Positions 23,173-37,109 of a DNA stretch of 64,000 nucleotides are shown piece after piece. The notes beneath the pieces are model-generated. The model searched no databases and was not told the origin of the DNA. It saw only the letters and a program-made list of their open reading frames with translations. Source of the stretch: Apium graveolens (Eukaryota > Streptophyta > Magnoliopsida > Apiales > Apiaceae); NCBI RefSeq assembly GCF_009905375.1, contig NC_133653.1:96708609-96772608 (forward strand), in the 5' to 3' direction. The stretch's first letter is position 1, and every line of letters starts with the position of its first letter. The position numbers and the translations under genes were made by a program.

Positions 23173-26100
23173 TGTAACAGCCCAAATCCGGGGTCAAGAT
23201 TTGGTGTCACTAAACAATCTTTACATAAAATAAAATAATAAACAAATAACCCCTTGAATCCGGATCGTTTACAGGTTATGGTATGAAACAAGAATCTAAT
23301 CTTCTACAACTCACGATAACTAGAATACAAGTGTAATTACCTTTGTACTAATGTTCTCGTCATATTCTTCAAACTTCTGCAACTTCTCGTAGCAGAGATT
23401 TCTCTAGCTTCTGCTGGCTATCAAAGCTATTCACTTTTATCCCTATCTGTTTCTGACAGAAATAAGAATTTATAAAGCAAGATTGAGCCAAAAATGCCCA
23501 GCAAGTATATAATTTGAGTTCAAATATTAATACCAAAGGAAAAACTTCCGGACAAAATCTTAAAACAATTTTAAACAATTCTATTTATTTGAGTGAGTTG
23601 AGTGAATAAACGTTGGTTGTCACCGGCCTTTAACCATAAATTCAAAAATGACAAGCGATTCCCCGATTCATCTCCTGAATCAGGGTTTTGTCCGGTTTTG
23701 GAATCATAAAACCATTCGAGAAAGAATGCCGTTAATGGCGATCAACAACAAATTAGACTGGACACTAAAACCAATATATACACTATACCCTGCTGATCAT
23801 TCAGGATACAGTGCGGATCTATACCCAATTATAAAGGTCCATTCAGGTACCTAGGCACTACGGTCCATTTCGAGGCACCAGTCATATCCCGGTCCTCAGG
23901 ATTAAGACACACTTAATCCCCAAAACATCATCATTATCCAGCCCATGGAGTATTTTGATGCCAAATCATTTTGAATTCGAAACATCCCAATTCAGGGTTC
24001 GCAAATAACCCGAAAGAATGGGTATTTTCTCAAGAGAGCAATCGAATTATAGGAACAAGAATAAAAAGAACATGCAAAATCAGAGTAATTGCAGCGAAAT
24101 ATAAAACATTTAACTATTCTGAACTTAGAATAGGAACGAATAAATATTTGTAGTAAATTAAAAGAAAATCAGGAATGCTTGCAGTATTTAAAAGAAAATC
24201 AAAAATACTTGCCTCAATAAGCTTTAACCGCTATTACTGGTTGACTTTGGTTCGACTTTGATCGTTCGGCTTTATCGTCAAACTACTATCCTATTCTGGA
24301 TACGATCCCAACATTCAGACCCTTCAGTTGGAACTTCGTTGATCTCGACGTCTAATCACTATATCGTGCCTAGTCCGACGTCACGTCTCAGGTCTTCCGT
24401 CTAAAACCTACAAGGTTGAAATACCCTAATTCAGATAACCGCTTAAGCTTAACATCAAAACGTTATCCTATTCTACCCATACGATTTCATCACCGAATTC
24501 ATATTTATATGTATTATCGTAATACACATAGCAATTATGATTGACATCTTCGAAACTCGGTTCGGTATTTAATTTCGGAAAATACGTATATTTGCCGTTT
24601 TAAAAAATAGGATAATCGATTATTCACAAAATATCTTATCACGTCACGTAAATAGGTTTCCTAAAGTTCAATTATATCTTCATTCGACGTTTCCGATAAT
24701 TACAGGTTACGTTCCCGTATTTTCGGAATTAATTTCCCAAAAATCGAGCAGAGTCTCCTTTATTTATCGGCCTACCCGTCGAATCATTTCGACGTCAATC
24801 CACAACAACAATCCATTAACACAACAACAACCAATCACCGATACAATTCAGTTATTAATTATTTTTTTATTCGTACTTTTATCTGTATCGTCATGTTTTT
24901 ATTCATATTTTTATTTAATTAATGATGTAGGACTCAGAAATATTCATCATAGTCCACCGTCGGCTCTGCAAGGCTCATCGCCGACGGCGGTAAAATTTAT
25001 TAGTGCCCGATATTATTCGGGTATCCAAATAAATTCTACCGATTTAAGATATTCTCGAAATTAATTCTAATAATTTCAAGAATTTATTCGAAACTTTTAT
25101 TAAAAATAATTCGAACAAATAAAATAAATATTCATTCGAAATCTTCAACAAAATTTCTGAGTAATTAAATCAACATCACGCAAACAACCGCAACATCACA
25201 GGCAACGGAACACGACCACACGGAAACTGGCAACCACACGCCACTGTCCTCACCGGAAAATAGTGAGGGGCGGCGATTATAGAGGAAAAAACCGAAGTAT
25301 AGACCCAGCATAACCACATATACATGCATATACGGCTACAGAGGAACACATATATATATAAAGACTGAATATACGTGAAGCACGAAACACGCGCCACCGC
25401 CGTTACCTCGCCGGAAAACCGGCGGCAACGGGGCGGCCTGAAAAAATGAAGGCATCACTTAACCAGAATCATGGGTTTCAGTTGGGGGAAAGAAGAAATC
25501 GAAAAGAGCCAGGAGCAAGAGAGATTGATAGAGAAAGGGAGGAGAACCGAGAGAGAGGGATGAGGGAGAGATTGGAGAGAAAGAGAGTAAAGAAAGATTA
25601 CTCGAGAGAGAAAAAGAAATCGGGAGAGAAGAAACTAGGAGAGAGGCGGTGGGGAAAATGCTTACAGGGGTGCACACGTTTGTGTGTGTTTTTAATATTA
25701 TTATTTTTCTTTTTTTTTTGTTATTTTCTTTTTGTTCTGTAACTACTCCATATCGATCAGTTTCGCATTTTAACTAGTGACTCGCGAGTGACCTCAATTC
25801 GAAAAAAAAATACTAAATTAATTTTAAACACCCTTGTAATAATTAAAAACAAATAAAATAACATTTTCATAATTTTTAAATCGTTTTTAACTTTCATACT
25901 ATATTCGTATTTTACTATGTAATAAACAATGGTGTGTGTGAATAAAAACCTGAAAATTTCCGAAATAATTTTAAAATTCCCGAAATATTTAAAAGTTACT
26001 AAAATAAAATTTTCATGATTTTTGAAATATTCTGGAATTAAATATTGATTTTACTGTTAAATGAAATCAGAAAATCATTTAAAAATAAATAATCAATAAA

Positions 26101-26989
26101 ATATTGATTTCTAAATTTTATAAACCCCTAAAAATAATAAATGAAATTACAGAACAACAAAAATAATTTTAGAATTTTTTTTAGCATTTATAAGAATAAA
26201 TATTCAGAAAAATTACTTAAAAATGAATTAAATCCATACAGCTCGATAATTAATTATAAAATAAATCTTCGCGTCCAACAAATCACAAACAATTTATACC
26301 AAAATGACACATAGCTGACATAACCATCACCTATTTTATTTGTTTAATAATTCAATAATTACATTTATAGATCGGATCCGAAAATAGGTTATTTAGCCGC
26401 TAAGTAACTGAAAAGACGATACGATTTTAATACCAAATTTGGATAATTATCAAAACAGAGCTTCCTATAAAATAATTTATACGAAAATAAGATAATAATG
26501 TCTCGTCTTTTGAGAATATGGATTCTTATCGATATATAAAATGATTTGCGTATCGAAAATTTCACACCGGGACTCGTACAGGTCAAACCGTACCCCGGAT
26601 CGAAAAAGTCAAAATACGGAAAGTGTTCAGAATTATCAGATTAGGTTGGGAAGCAGTTTTCGGAAGATTTTCGGGTTGTAAAAACGCAAAAACGGTTGAA
26701 GTCGAACCATTTCTAATTCTAAAAAATAATTTTATAATTAAGTAAAATAATCATTATTAATTCTATAAATCCTTATAAAATCATATGATAATCCAAAAAT
26801 TACCAGAAAAATGCCAAAATTATCTACATTTAATTCTGGATAATTATAAATTAAAATATCTTATTTTTATCAGAAATAAACATCCAAATATTAATATCAA
26901 TTATCAAACAATTCACCAAAATTCATATAAAATTACATAATAATTATTTATTGATAAAAATAAATACATAATATTTCCCAGGCGTTACA
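23173..26989 (-). repeat. 5' LTR of gypsy element 1 (right copy, 3,817 bp)
   Basis: It begins TGTAACAGCCCAAATCCGGG and ends TTCCCAGGCGTTACA on the plus strand, collinear with the left copy and differing by scattered substitutions and small indels. As the 5' LTR it would hold the promoter, reading toward lower coordinates. Confidence 0.9.
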
Positions 26990-26994
26990 ATTTG

Positions 26995-28262
26995 CTTGGT
27001 TTAAATATTGGTATAAGGGTGTAATCAGTGTTCAATTATTATTTTTATACTGTTTGATAAAAAGTTTGATAAAAAATATTTTTGCTCATTAAATTTAATT
27101 ATATTAAAATTAAAATTTAATTATTAATTTAATAAAATCTTGGTTCGTTGAATTTTATTTTATTTTAAATATTACATGAAATCAATTAAATGAGAATGAA
27201 AATATTTAAACAAGTTAATTGCTCATAACTCGGCTCTTATACCCCTCTCCTATTTAGGTATAAGAAAGAATCTCATACTACCAAAAGAATAAATTTTAAA
27301 ATTTTCTACTATCCATCAGATAATAAAGAAAATCCCAAATTTTAAATTTACCTAACCATAACCAAACCAATATTATTAAGGAGTGCCAACTTAAGCTCAT
27401 TATTATAAAATTCAGTTTATTACTCAAGTTCAATTATGTTGATATAGAATCTAAGAGGATTATATAATACATAAGCCTCGAATTAAATTTTGAAAAATGT
27501 GGCATTAAAAAAATTAAGCAGTGATTAATAAATTATTAATTAAAATTAATTTAATATTAATATAGTATATATAACTAATCTATAAAAAATTTTATTCATT
27601 TATTTTAACTATATATAAACATTTTATTTACCAATATGAAACATATTTATAAATATTGTATGAGTACAAGGAATAGAATTAAAAAATCTAATTTTTAAAT
27701 TCGGATCTATTCAAAAAGAAAGATTACCTATTTTAGGATTGAAAAATATTGGTAAAATAAAATTTTAAAATGTAAGTACTAATACCACGACTAAAATTTT
27801 GAGAGGGTTTAAGAATTACCTAATATTATCCTCTTACAAATTATTATTAAATAAACTCTTAGTCATTTAAGATACAATATATGCCTTGCGTAGAAGATCA
27901 TTCTTGGATTCATCACTTATCTCACATCCATCTATATCTAATATAAATCTGTTTATAATATTTTAAATAAGTAGTAAATAGGTATAAAATAGAATATGAA
28001 ATAAGTGGAAAAAGAGAGGGATATCAAAATTATTCGATTCGACAAATACAATATCTGAAACCTGAATTTTGAATTTTTTAGATTTACCGAAGCCAAATTT
28101 TTGGATTTAAATTTGTATAAAAATTTTAGACCGGTCCGAAACTCAGTCCAAAATTCGAAATTCGATCCAAACCCAAAGCTTAAAAATCTCAATATATATA
28201 ATGATAGTATGTGATTTGTAAAAAAGACCAACTTACAACAATTTTCGAGCCAAAGTCAAAAA
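26995..28262. other. AT-rich spacer between gypsy elements 1 and 2
   Basis: No gene was recognised. A 92-codon minus-strand ORF (27953-28231) is Phe/Leu/Ser-rich and AT-driven, with no motif. The last bases may belong to the Tat-like LTR that gypsy element 2 entered. Confidence 0.45.
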
Positions 28263-28267
28263 CATGG

Positions 28268-31200
28268 TGTAAGAACCCAAATTTTTGACGTCAGTAAAAG
28301 ACCTTTAGGAATAGTAAACTTGCGGTTTATTAAAAACTTTTGCGACCACACCATATATGAGTGTTTAATTTAAGTTTCCGAGTTCATATTGTAGTTATAC
28401 GTACTAAATGAGTGTATGCAAGAGTCGTAAGTTTTCAAAGAAAACCAATAGTCCAAATGATATTATTTTACGAGCCATCGAGGAATAAGAGAATTATACT
28501 ACGATCAAGAAAATATTGAGAATTATAATTTCATAACTCATTACCAAGTACGAGCACTGGAAATGATAATGATTTACGAATAGCGGAATTCTTCGATGTA
28601 GCATTTACGGGAATTGATTTAAACGTACGTGAACGAAAGCGAGATAATGTAGGATGAAAAAATCAAGTGATAACCTAGGAAATTAAGTATTTTATAAATT
28701 TATTCAACAAGTAATAAATTAGGAAGCTAGTTACAAAAATTAATAAATAACAAATTTTGATAAACATAAATTCAAGGAGCTTATCATGCAAGCTTTGACA
28801 AATGAGACACCTAACTAAGCCTAGCCTTTTAAAATGAGATGCATCTTGTCCTACACACTTTCTAAAGTCACAAAAGCCTATTTCCACCACATTTCCAAGA
28901 AGCAGGACAATTCTCTCTCTATCTCCAAACACCCAATGCTGATTTCCAAGAACACCATGGGAAGAAAAATTCATATCTCATGATCTATTCATTCAAAAAT
29001 CACCTAATTTTAACCAAAGCTTCCTCATACTATATCACTAACTTGTTTTCTTGATTTTTCATGAAAGTTTATGACTCCTAAAGCTTGACCAAGGCTTCAT
29101 CAAGGATCTTAGGACTTTATTAAGTATTAAAAAGCTTCAATAAAGGTATAAACATTCATCCAAACATTGTTTAAGTTTAAAGTTTCAAGAAAAGTAAGGA
29201 TCTTGGATATAAATATGGTTTTGATGATTGATTTGATATTATCTTGATGTTTAGTTAATTAGTTTTAGGGTTGATGATTGTTGCCTCAAGAACATGATGT
29301 TCTTGAGAGGATTTAGTGTTGAGATGATGATTTGATGATTGCTGATGGTGGTATAATGATTTCAGACGTAAACGAAACTCGAATCGTAATCGTAACCTCG
29401 TTAAAATGAACAAAACTTAACTTAAGTTTCTGCAGAAGTTCCCGAATGTATAAACTATAGTTTCCTAAAAAGTGAGACTTGATTATTATATAAAATGTTA
29501 TGAGGATCGTTTAAACGCTTGAATTGCTTGATTCCGATTTACGGATCAAACGTTATGACCGTTTTAGTAAAAGGGTTTACGCGATAAAACTGTTACAAAT
29601 TATGAACTTTGTAAATATAAATGATCGATTTAAAAATATTTAAAAATCATGAAATGTTTACAGAGAGTAAGAAATAGAGTTTATTAGCCACCATAAAAAT
29701 TTCAAGTAAAAATGTTGATTTTTCAATTTTATAAAAATGTCGGAGCCGAGGTCGCGCGGAGTACGAATGTCAAAAACAACCCCCTGTTAGGAAACTGCCA
29801 CTTCGGGATTTTCACCCCTGTTACCAGAAAACCATTATCAAATTATGTGTTCTAAATTTTGTCTAGATCGCGCACGCGAAAAGGAGCGTCAATTGAGTTA
29901 ACGGTTTGAGAGATATCAACATTTTAGTGAAAATAGTTTGAATAGTAAAACTCCGTAGTTGACCGAACTTTTGAAATGTTTTTCACCGAATTAAATTCAT
30001 TTTATCAAAATGAAACTTTTAGGATAAATATTAAAAGTACTCAAGAAGCTCCTCGAGTTGGATTCGTATTAAAATATTAAATTTACGATTATTAAAAATG
30101 ATAGAGTGCGAGTCGCGTAATAGTAATATTCGGTAAAGTCAAATCTAGAAGACCACTTTGACCGTCCGTTTCGACCAAGGAGTGATACTTATTTCGAGTC
30201 GGTTGAATGATGAAAGTTATGAAGTATTGAACTTATTAGAAATATAAGTTAGTGATGAGAGTAGGAATACTGATTAAGATTATGATGTTTGTTGATTAGA
30301 AAACCCGGAACGAGAGGAAGTCGAGAAATGTGTCTTGGATTCCAAGAAAGTTTTCAAACCCTACCTTTTTGAAATTGTTGTGTTGTGTTTGTTTTCAAAT
30401 ATTGTCGATATATACATGATGCTATAGTTACGATGTTTTACGAATTATGTTATATAATATTATACGATATGATAATGATTTTGGTATATGAATATTACCG
30501 AATTTTAATCGATAACGGTAGAGAATAGCGTTGTATATATGAGGAGTATATTTTAGACCGAGAATCAGTCAATATAATTTTATGAAAACTCAGAAGTATT
30601 CAGAATTTTTTTTATTTAAGATTACAAACGCTATAGTAGAGCGTGATATATAAGTTATAAGACCGAGTGTCGGTCAGTTTTTATAAAGTATAAATTCGGG
30701 AATCATTCCGGAGATGTTTTGGACAATTAAAAGTCCGTACTTATTTTATTCCAATTGACTCGATATTCATTTGCAAAACATTAAATACCTCGAACTTTTA
30801 TTAAAACGATTCCCAAAGATCGTATTCCCTCAACCCTATTTTACTTGAACAACGAATATTATTTCAGTTTTAATTTAATATAGGAGAAGTATTCTCCAAC
30901 GATTATTCATTTCAAACTCGGCCAATTATTAAAGATTACTTTAAATTATTTATACATAAATAAGTTGAGAAATATTATTTCAATACTCTTTTAAAATATA
31001 ACTGTTCGAGGTTTAATTATTTAACGATTAATGTTTAATTATTAATTATCTATTTAATGATTTATTTATGATTTAAAAATCATAAAACCTGATTTAAAAT
31101 ACTTTCTGATTTTCGGAAAATCATTCGAATAATTTCAAATCGTCGATGAATATTATCTCGAATTATCCTAAATATTTTAAATATAGTTTCAAAAGAAACT

Positions 31201-32503
31201 CCCCCCTTAGCCCGCAAGAATTGACTCAGTTGGTTAAAGAGAGGAAAACTATCCTCTTGGTCACAGGTTCGAATCCCACGGGAGGAAAAAAATATGATTA
31301 TGCCTCTTGAGCCAAAGCCTGTCGCTTAAATACGGTTTACCTTGGTTCACGTGGTTTGCAGGCTATTTTGTGGGCCTATAGGGTTTACCCAGTGCGCACC
31401 CTAAGGGTAGCAGCTGCAGGTTACCTACGATAAAAAAAAAGAAACTCCCCCTTATTTAATTATCTGTTGACAACGGTCAACTCACATCCTTAATACTTTC
31501 TCCGAAAATTTCGGAAGTACGTATATACATATATATATATATTAAATAATAATAATAATAAAATAAGTTGTTTCTATCAACAAGCAAAATGCTTGGGGGA
31601 ACTTCAATGTGGTTTGAGTTCTCAAGATATGATAGAATTCTATTAAAGGACAAGGGAGGGGTAGACTCTATTACTATGTGTGCTAGGTGGACTACCAAAG
31701 GTACCGTAGGTGAAGGTACTCTGTGTACTCAGGAACTTGTGAAGTATGTGTATACCCAAAAATGGGACACGTAGCCCGAATGTGGAAAGGGTGATAACCG
31801 GGATACGAAGGTGTCGTCATTCTACTAGTAGAAAAGGTTACTATTTTCCCATAGTACGACTGATCATCGTATGCGGCGGCTCCAATTAACGTCCTATTCT
31901 TCCAACTGGAATTGTGATGCAATACCGTAACCCAAGCTTAGTGTTGGGTTTACCATTAAGGTATTCGCAGGATAATAAATTCACTAAAGAATTATTTTCA
32001 AAAGAAGCTGTGTATCACCAAGGAAAACTATTTTTGAATAAAACATATTTATCATATATGACGTTTTACTTGAGTTTATCATACAGTTATTTCATATTGT
32101 ACATTATTATGCTGGGCATTATAGCTCACTCTTTCTTTCTTTTAAATGACACAACAAAACTGATAACCAGTATGCCGGTGTGGGACTTAGTCGATTGTAG
32201 TCATGGGGAGAATCCCTGGCAGCTTTGTCTCAGGTGGGCAAGAGTATCAGATAGGTATAAGATATCAGTCGTAATTATTGTAACTTCATGTAGAGGTTAT
32301 GAATAATTGTTTGAGATCCTGTAAAGTACATTTGAGTGTAATAAAAAAAGATTACATTTTGTACATCATTTCTAAGGCTATAACTTGTGTGTGTGTGTGC
32401 ATGAGATTGGGGTTTGTTGGATTATTGAATCAATACAGGTTACACATGAGTGAAGGATGGCGTGACGACCCAGATTCCTGACCCCGGATTTGGTGGTGTT
32501 ATA
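28268..32503 (+). repeat. 5' LTR of gypsy element 2 (4,236 bp, contains a SINE)
   Basis: It starts TGTAAGAACCCAAATTTTTG and ends GGTGGTGTTATA, where the 3' copy has GGGGGCGTTACA, so the terminal CA has decayed to TA. It is longer than the 3' LTR mainly because of the SINE at about 31206-31440. It lacks about 90 bp present in the 3' copy at 38407-38496. Confidence 0.92.
31206..31440 (+). mobile_element. tRNA-derived SINE inserted in the 5' LTR
   Basis: RNA polymerase III promoter boxes are visible: box A TGACTCAGTTGG at 31222-31233 and box B GGTTCGAATCC at 31266-31276, 32 bp apart. The 3' part (GGGTTTACCC, then GTGCGCACCC, AAGGGTAGCAGCTGCAGG) resembles the conserved 3' domain of many angiosperm SINEs, and it ends in an A9 tail. 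About 14 bp of target duplication (AAAGAAACTCCCCC) flanks it. The 3' LTR of the same element has an empty site at the equivalent place (near 40648). Confidence 0.92.
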
Positions 32504-32507
32504 GAAA

Positions 32508-32519
32508 TGGTATCAGAGC
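32508..32519 (+). other. tRNA-iMet primer-binding site of gypsy element 2
   Basis: TGGTATCAGAGC is a perfect match to the common plant LTR-retrotransposon primer site, four bases after the 5' LTR. Confidence 0.95.
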
Positions 32520-35500
32520 AATAAGTTATAGTACTCAGATACGAGAGTGTTAGGAGTCTGTCTAGATGCGAGATTTCGTAAGAGCTCATATAGAGTTCAT
32601 CATTGGACTACCGAATGTAGCCCCAATGTGTAGCTTAGGATAAGTGTATATTTGAGGTATTAAGGTATGACTAATAGGACTATTGGAGATTATCGGAAGG
32701 ATGAGAAGAAAAATTAGAATCATATATGATCTGGCAAGGATGTGGATGTAGAATTCGGAGCTGAGTCTCCAGGGCATTTGGGGTAAAGACGATATTACCA
32801 ACACCATATGTTCATTATCATAACACGAGTTTGGTTACTCGTAGTTCTTTATAGGTTGCCCGTGAAGGGACATCACATGTGAGAACCATGAAGTCTAATT
32901 ATTAGTATACAGTTGAGGTTATTGACCCAAACTAGTTGAAGGTGTCATTTTACCAATGAGGATTTGAATATCGTATTAATAACGAATTCAGCAGAAATAG
33001 TGCCCAATATACCCTTAAGGATTTTAATTCTGTTAAGGAAGATTTGAATGTAATATAGGAATATAATCGTAAGATGAGTACATTACATGATATTATTAGT
33101 GCACTTAACATGAAGGGTTATGATGGTTTAGCTCAGAGATCAAGAGTGTCAAGAATTGATGGCATATCTATAATTAAATGGCGTAAGATTACAACAAGCG
33201 ATGGTTCGATCTTAGAACCTTTTAAAAAAAGGATAGACCAATGAGTCTAGAGCGGAATTCTTTGGTAGATATGATGTCAGAGGCTACGTATATATACTCG
33301 TAGACCTCTAATATATTCGGTAACATATGTTCAACTACACACACATGCCACTGAACTTATGGACTGCATTGAGATCCCTAAGAGATCTCTTTTATCTGTT
33401 CCCAGGGGGAACTGGCCACTCACAGTTAGTAATGGATGCGTGTAGCAGGAAACTATCGGCTTAACAGATGGTTTTGGAATATTTCGGAGTAAGGTCTTCG
33501 AGGTAAAACAACGAAATGACAGATATACTGGCGAAAGTCAAGTTAGTAAGCGATTTTAAAATGATGTTGAAAGAGAAACTATTTGAAACATGGAATTACG
33601 AAGAAGAAGAGGTGGGATCATCCTCAGACGGATAATAACGAGAGTTAGGATAATCTGTGAAATATTTTGGCACCTACTCATTGTCATGCTACTCCCTCTA
33701 AACTGTTGATCATTCGTATTTCCTTGATAAGTCATATCAGGCAATCCTTTTCGTTCCCTACTTTGAACTTCCGATGTGACCATCTTGAATAGTCTTTCTC
33801 CGCAGCAGGACTTGTTCAATTTTTTTAGTTAATCAATGAAATTTCATTCATAGATTATGATCTTCTTGTTCAACTCAGAGATATTTATACTTCATTTCAA
33901 TTATCCATGAGATTTTTTTTATATATAAATTTTCCCTCAATTCATAAATGAATATTCATAATGAGTATCTTCATTTGATTCTTCTTTCATACTTACTCTT
34001 CTCAGTCGAGATTATAAATATCTAACAAATTGTTAAAAACATGGATGATCTAATATCCATATATTCCTCGGGAATCCTTTTCTTCTAATCGGGATGAAAT
34101 GATATACTGAGACTTGAAATCATAGTAAGGGTATCAATTTGATATTGGGATTTCGAATTCAATTCTATTTAAAGATCTGATAAAGTATGTGAACTAGGGC
34201 ACCTATGAGTGTACCCTTTATTTGGAAAGAAATATTTGATAAGAGGCTATCGATTGTTCCGATGCCAAGACCACTCGATTCAGAGTTATAATTGTCTTTC
34301 TCGGCCCAAATTTTAAAACTCTTTATTTCAAAATCGTCATCCTGGTAGCCACAATTTCTTCAGTGGTTATGATGTTGAGATTTTTTTTTACAAACAACTG
34401 AAATATGCCTAGTTGCATATGTTCTCATGAATGACTAGTTAATTGTCCTAACTAGTCAAAATTTTAATTAATACGGCAAAAGCCTAGCTAATCGTCCTAG
34501 CTAGTTGCTATGGGACAAACCAATTGTGCTGGCCATTTTCTTAGCCGGTTGATAATATTGCTTGATATGGACTAACTATTATTTTGCTAGTTCCACTTCC
34601 AATCAAATTTTTATTATTCCATAGTGCATTACATATGCAAAACTTAATTGTTAATAAAATTTTCAAAGAATGATTTAATTGAGACCTAACTAGGTCGCCC
34701 ACTCAAACGAGAATTCATATTCAGTTTTATGAAATATTTTATTCATGAAATATTCTATTCTTTCGTTTATATAAAGAATAACCAATTAAAATCATAAAGT
34801 GATTGAAGAACAATATACTTCCTTATTTTTTAATCATTGAGTAAAATTCCTTCCTTCAAAATAACATCATTTTGAAACCTTAATGATTAACCTTTGGTTG
34901 AGAATGTTATTTCAAATTTCCTTCGTTATTCGAAAAGAAAAGTATTCTTTCAATGGGAAAATCTTACAAGTATCATTCGTATGATGTTATTATTCAGCAA
35001 TCATTGCTTTCAATGGATATTCTCTATAATATCACAATATAAAATTCTAAGGACATAGAAGGATAATTCTTGTTGTATTCTTCCTTCCAAGTTATAAATT
35101 TTCTGAGTGTTGTGACTCTTTTATTCAGAACTCATTATTTTTTCAGATGTTAGATTTTAAAATCTTTTTAAGATTGTCAAAATATCATCGATATCGTGAA
35201 AATTATTTTTTCCAAGGCTAATTGCCTTCTGAACAAAGAGAGGTACAGTTGAGAACCGATTGTTGTAATATGAGACTGAAAGCTCAGTGCTATGATGGTG
35301 CAATCGGAGCATCGTGATGAGTAAGTTGTTTTAAAAAGGGAATACCATGTTTAGTTATTATCATAAGGATCGTTAACATGGTTATAGAAGAACGATAATA
35401 GAGATATAACATGATTAGTGAGGTACACTTCTGTGAAACACTATTGGGATAAGAACTAATGAATTCGGGAAAGACCAATCATGTATGAATTTGAGGAATA

Positions 35501-35740
35501 AGATTTTTAAAAAGTGAACATAAGATTAGTAATAACCTCTTGTTAGAAATACTCGGCGATAAAACAGGATTTTGTATAAAATATAATGATACATCTACGC
35601 AGCTTAAGGATCGTGACATAAGGCGTCCTAATAATGATCTAGAATAATTGCGATAAGGTTCAGACTGAAAGGGACAAGGAGTTCACTTATGAGGAAATTT
35701 TGGATTTTTTTTTCTTACACTGAACACGAGATAGAGGCTA
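32520..35740 (+). other. Decayed gag/protease/RT region of gypsy element 2
   Basis: By position this should hold gag, protease and most of RT, but frames are broken and I recognise no intact motif. The stretch 33820-35200 is AT-rich and non-coding in style and could be foreign sequence. A pair of short hairpins lies at 34433-34504. Confidence 0.45.
34433..34504. repeat. Two related short hairpins
   Basis: GACTAGTTA (34433-34441) and TAACTAGTC (34449-34457) form a perfect 9 bp stem with loop ATTGTCC. CTAGCTA (34484-34490) and TAGCTAG (34498-34504) form a second stem with loop ATCGTCC. The two units are 27 bp apart and clearly related. Confidence 0.7.
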
Positions 35741-35744
35741 TAGT

Positions 35745-35835
35745 CAAATTGACCAAAGGCTATGATTGAGAAATCTATTATCATCAAGGAAAGGCCAATG
35801 TGGTTGCCAACACTTTAAGTAGGAAAAGATATATT
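35745..35835 (+). pseudogene. RNase H C-terminal remnant of gypsy element 2
   Basis: The plus strand reads TKGYD-stop-EIYYHQGKANVVANTLSRK. The family sequence at the end of gypsy RNase H has D-x-E-I-x-Y-H-x-GKANVVADALSRK, so the domain is certain although a stop (35767-35769) and an Asp-to-Asn change break it. Integrase should follow, and parts of it do at about 37110. Confidence 0.85.
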
Positions 35836-37109
35836 GAGGATGACAAATCTCAGAATAACTGATGAGAAGGATCGCATGAAAAGAACGCTTTATTACTTAA
35901 CGGGTAGACTTAATAATGCCTAAAAACGTAAACAGATATTAGTTATGACAGAATATGGAAAAGGATGTCATTGAATAGGTAAGTAAGTATTCGACATGGT
36001 TGAAAATGAAAACGGAAAGACGAGGATTAAAATTTCAGCGATTATGACTTGTAGATGACCCAAATAGGAGTAAGAGTTAATTATAATAAATTTTAAAGGA
36101 GGATTATCAAGAACCAAGTTAGTCGTCATGCTAGAGTGATAGATTAAATAAGACCGCTTATTTTATTATGCAAACGATAGATGTCCACTCTAAAAAATTG
36201 TTATGAACGCAGAAGAGATAATTGGGACAGAGAGACCCTATAACGACTGCGTCGCGCAAGGACCCAAGATTTAATTAACGAGACTATTTCCCAAGATATT
36301 TTATGAAAAAGGATGGACAGAGGAATGACTTAAAGTTCTCAAATTGACAAGTAGAATGAGAGGACTATCCTGACCATTGAAAATACGTCTAGCGGCTTAC
36401 CTTTTATTTGGAACGGTTTGGGGAATCGCCTATTGTTGACAGATAATTCGTGTAGATGTACTTACCATGCTAGCATACGAAAAATAGTCACCGATATCCC
36501 TTACGAAGGACAACGTGAAAGAATGAAGGATGTCATTGTCAGAGCTGATAGAAGGCAAATAAGATCGTACACGCCCTATAAAGGCCACTGGTAGCAGGTA
36601 CCAATAAACGTGAATACATCTAAGGCGCTAGCGAAAATAAAAAGTACGACTCAGAAGGTATCGTAGTACTATAGATATTATACGGGGAATGATTAAAGAA
36701 GTCCGACCGATGACGGAAGCTGAACGATCCACGATCCTAAAACGTGTCTATCAATTGCGTATGAAATGGTGCTTCCTTCAAGATGGCAACAAGATGATGA
36801 TGTGCCTTACGTTACTACGAGAATAAATGTTAAATCTAATGCTAAGCGTGTAACATGAGACGAGCATGTAGAAATGCGACGAGAACTTCTTACATAAAAT
36901 AATCGACAGAGATTATGCGCAAAAATGGGAAAACGTTAAGGAACGAAACTCTAGCACTAGTAAGAGTGATGGAGGGGGAAACAAATAAGTTGAAGGAGCA
37001 TTCCAAATACTAGAAGATGCACTAATAGTCCATATAATAGATTTATAAGGAAAATGAAGTGACCAATTGACGTTAATCGAATTACCGACAATAACGAGTT
37101 ATCGTGCGG

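Larger units (their letters stand above)
13579..26989 (-). mobile_element. Gypsy element 1 (chromovirus/Tekay-like), 13.4 kb, minus strand
   Basis: Two long LTRs (13579-17392 and 23173-26989) enclose 5.8 kb. The polypurine tract lies just right of the left LTR and the tRNA-iMet primer site just left of the right LTR, so the element reads right to left. The flanks GTTTG (13574-13578) and ATTTG (26990-26994) are a probable 5 bp target duplication with one change. The interior is full of stops; only a gag zinc-knuckle remnant, an RT active-site remnant and an RNase H tail are readable. The LTR starts differ at 3 positions in about 160 bp, suggesting an old but not ancient insertion. Confidence 0.9.

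Noticed and set aside
27953..28231. 92-codon minus-strand ORF as a gene
   Set aside because: Composition follows AT-rich DNA, with no domain and no neighbouring coding signal.
31207..31280. tRNA gene
   Set aside because: Boxes A and B are present, but the sequence runs on into a SINE body with an A tail and target duplication, and no complete acceptor stem is seen.
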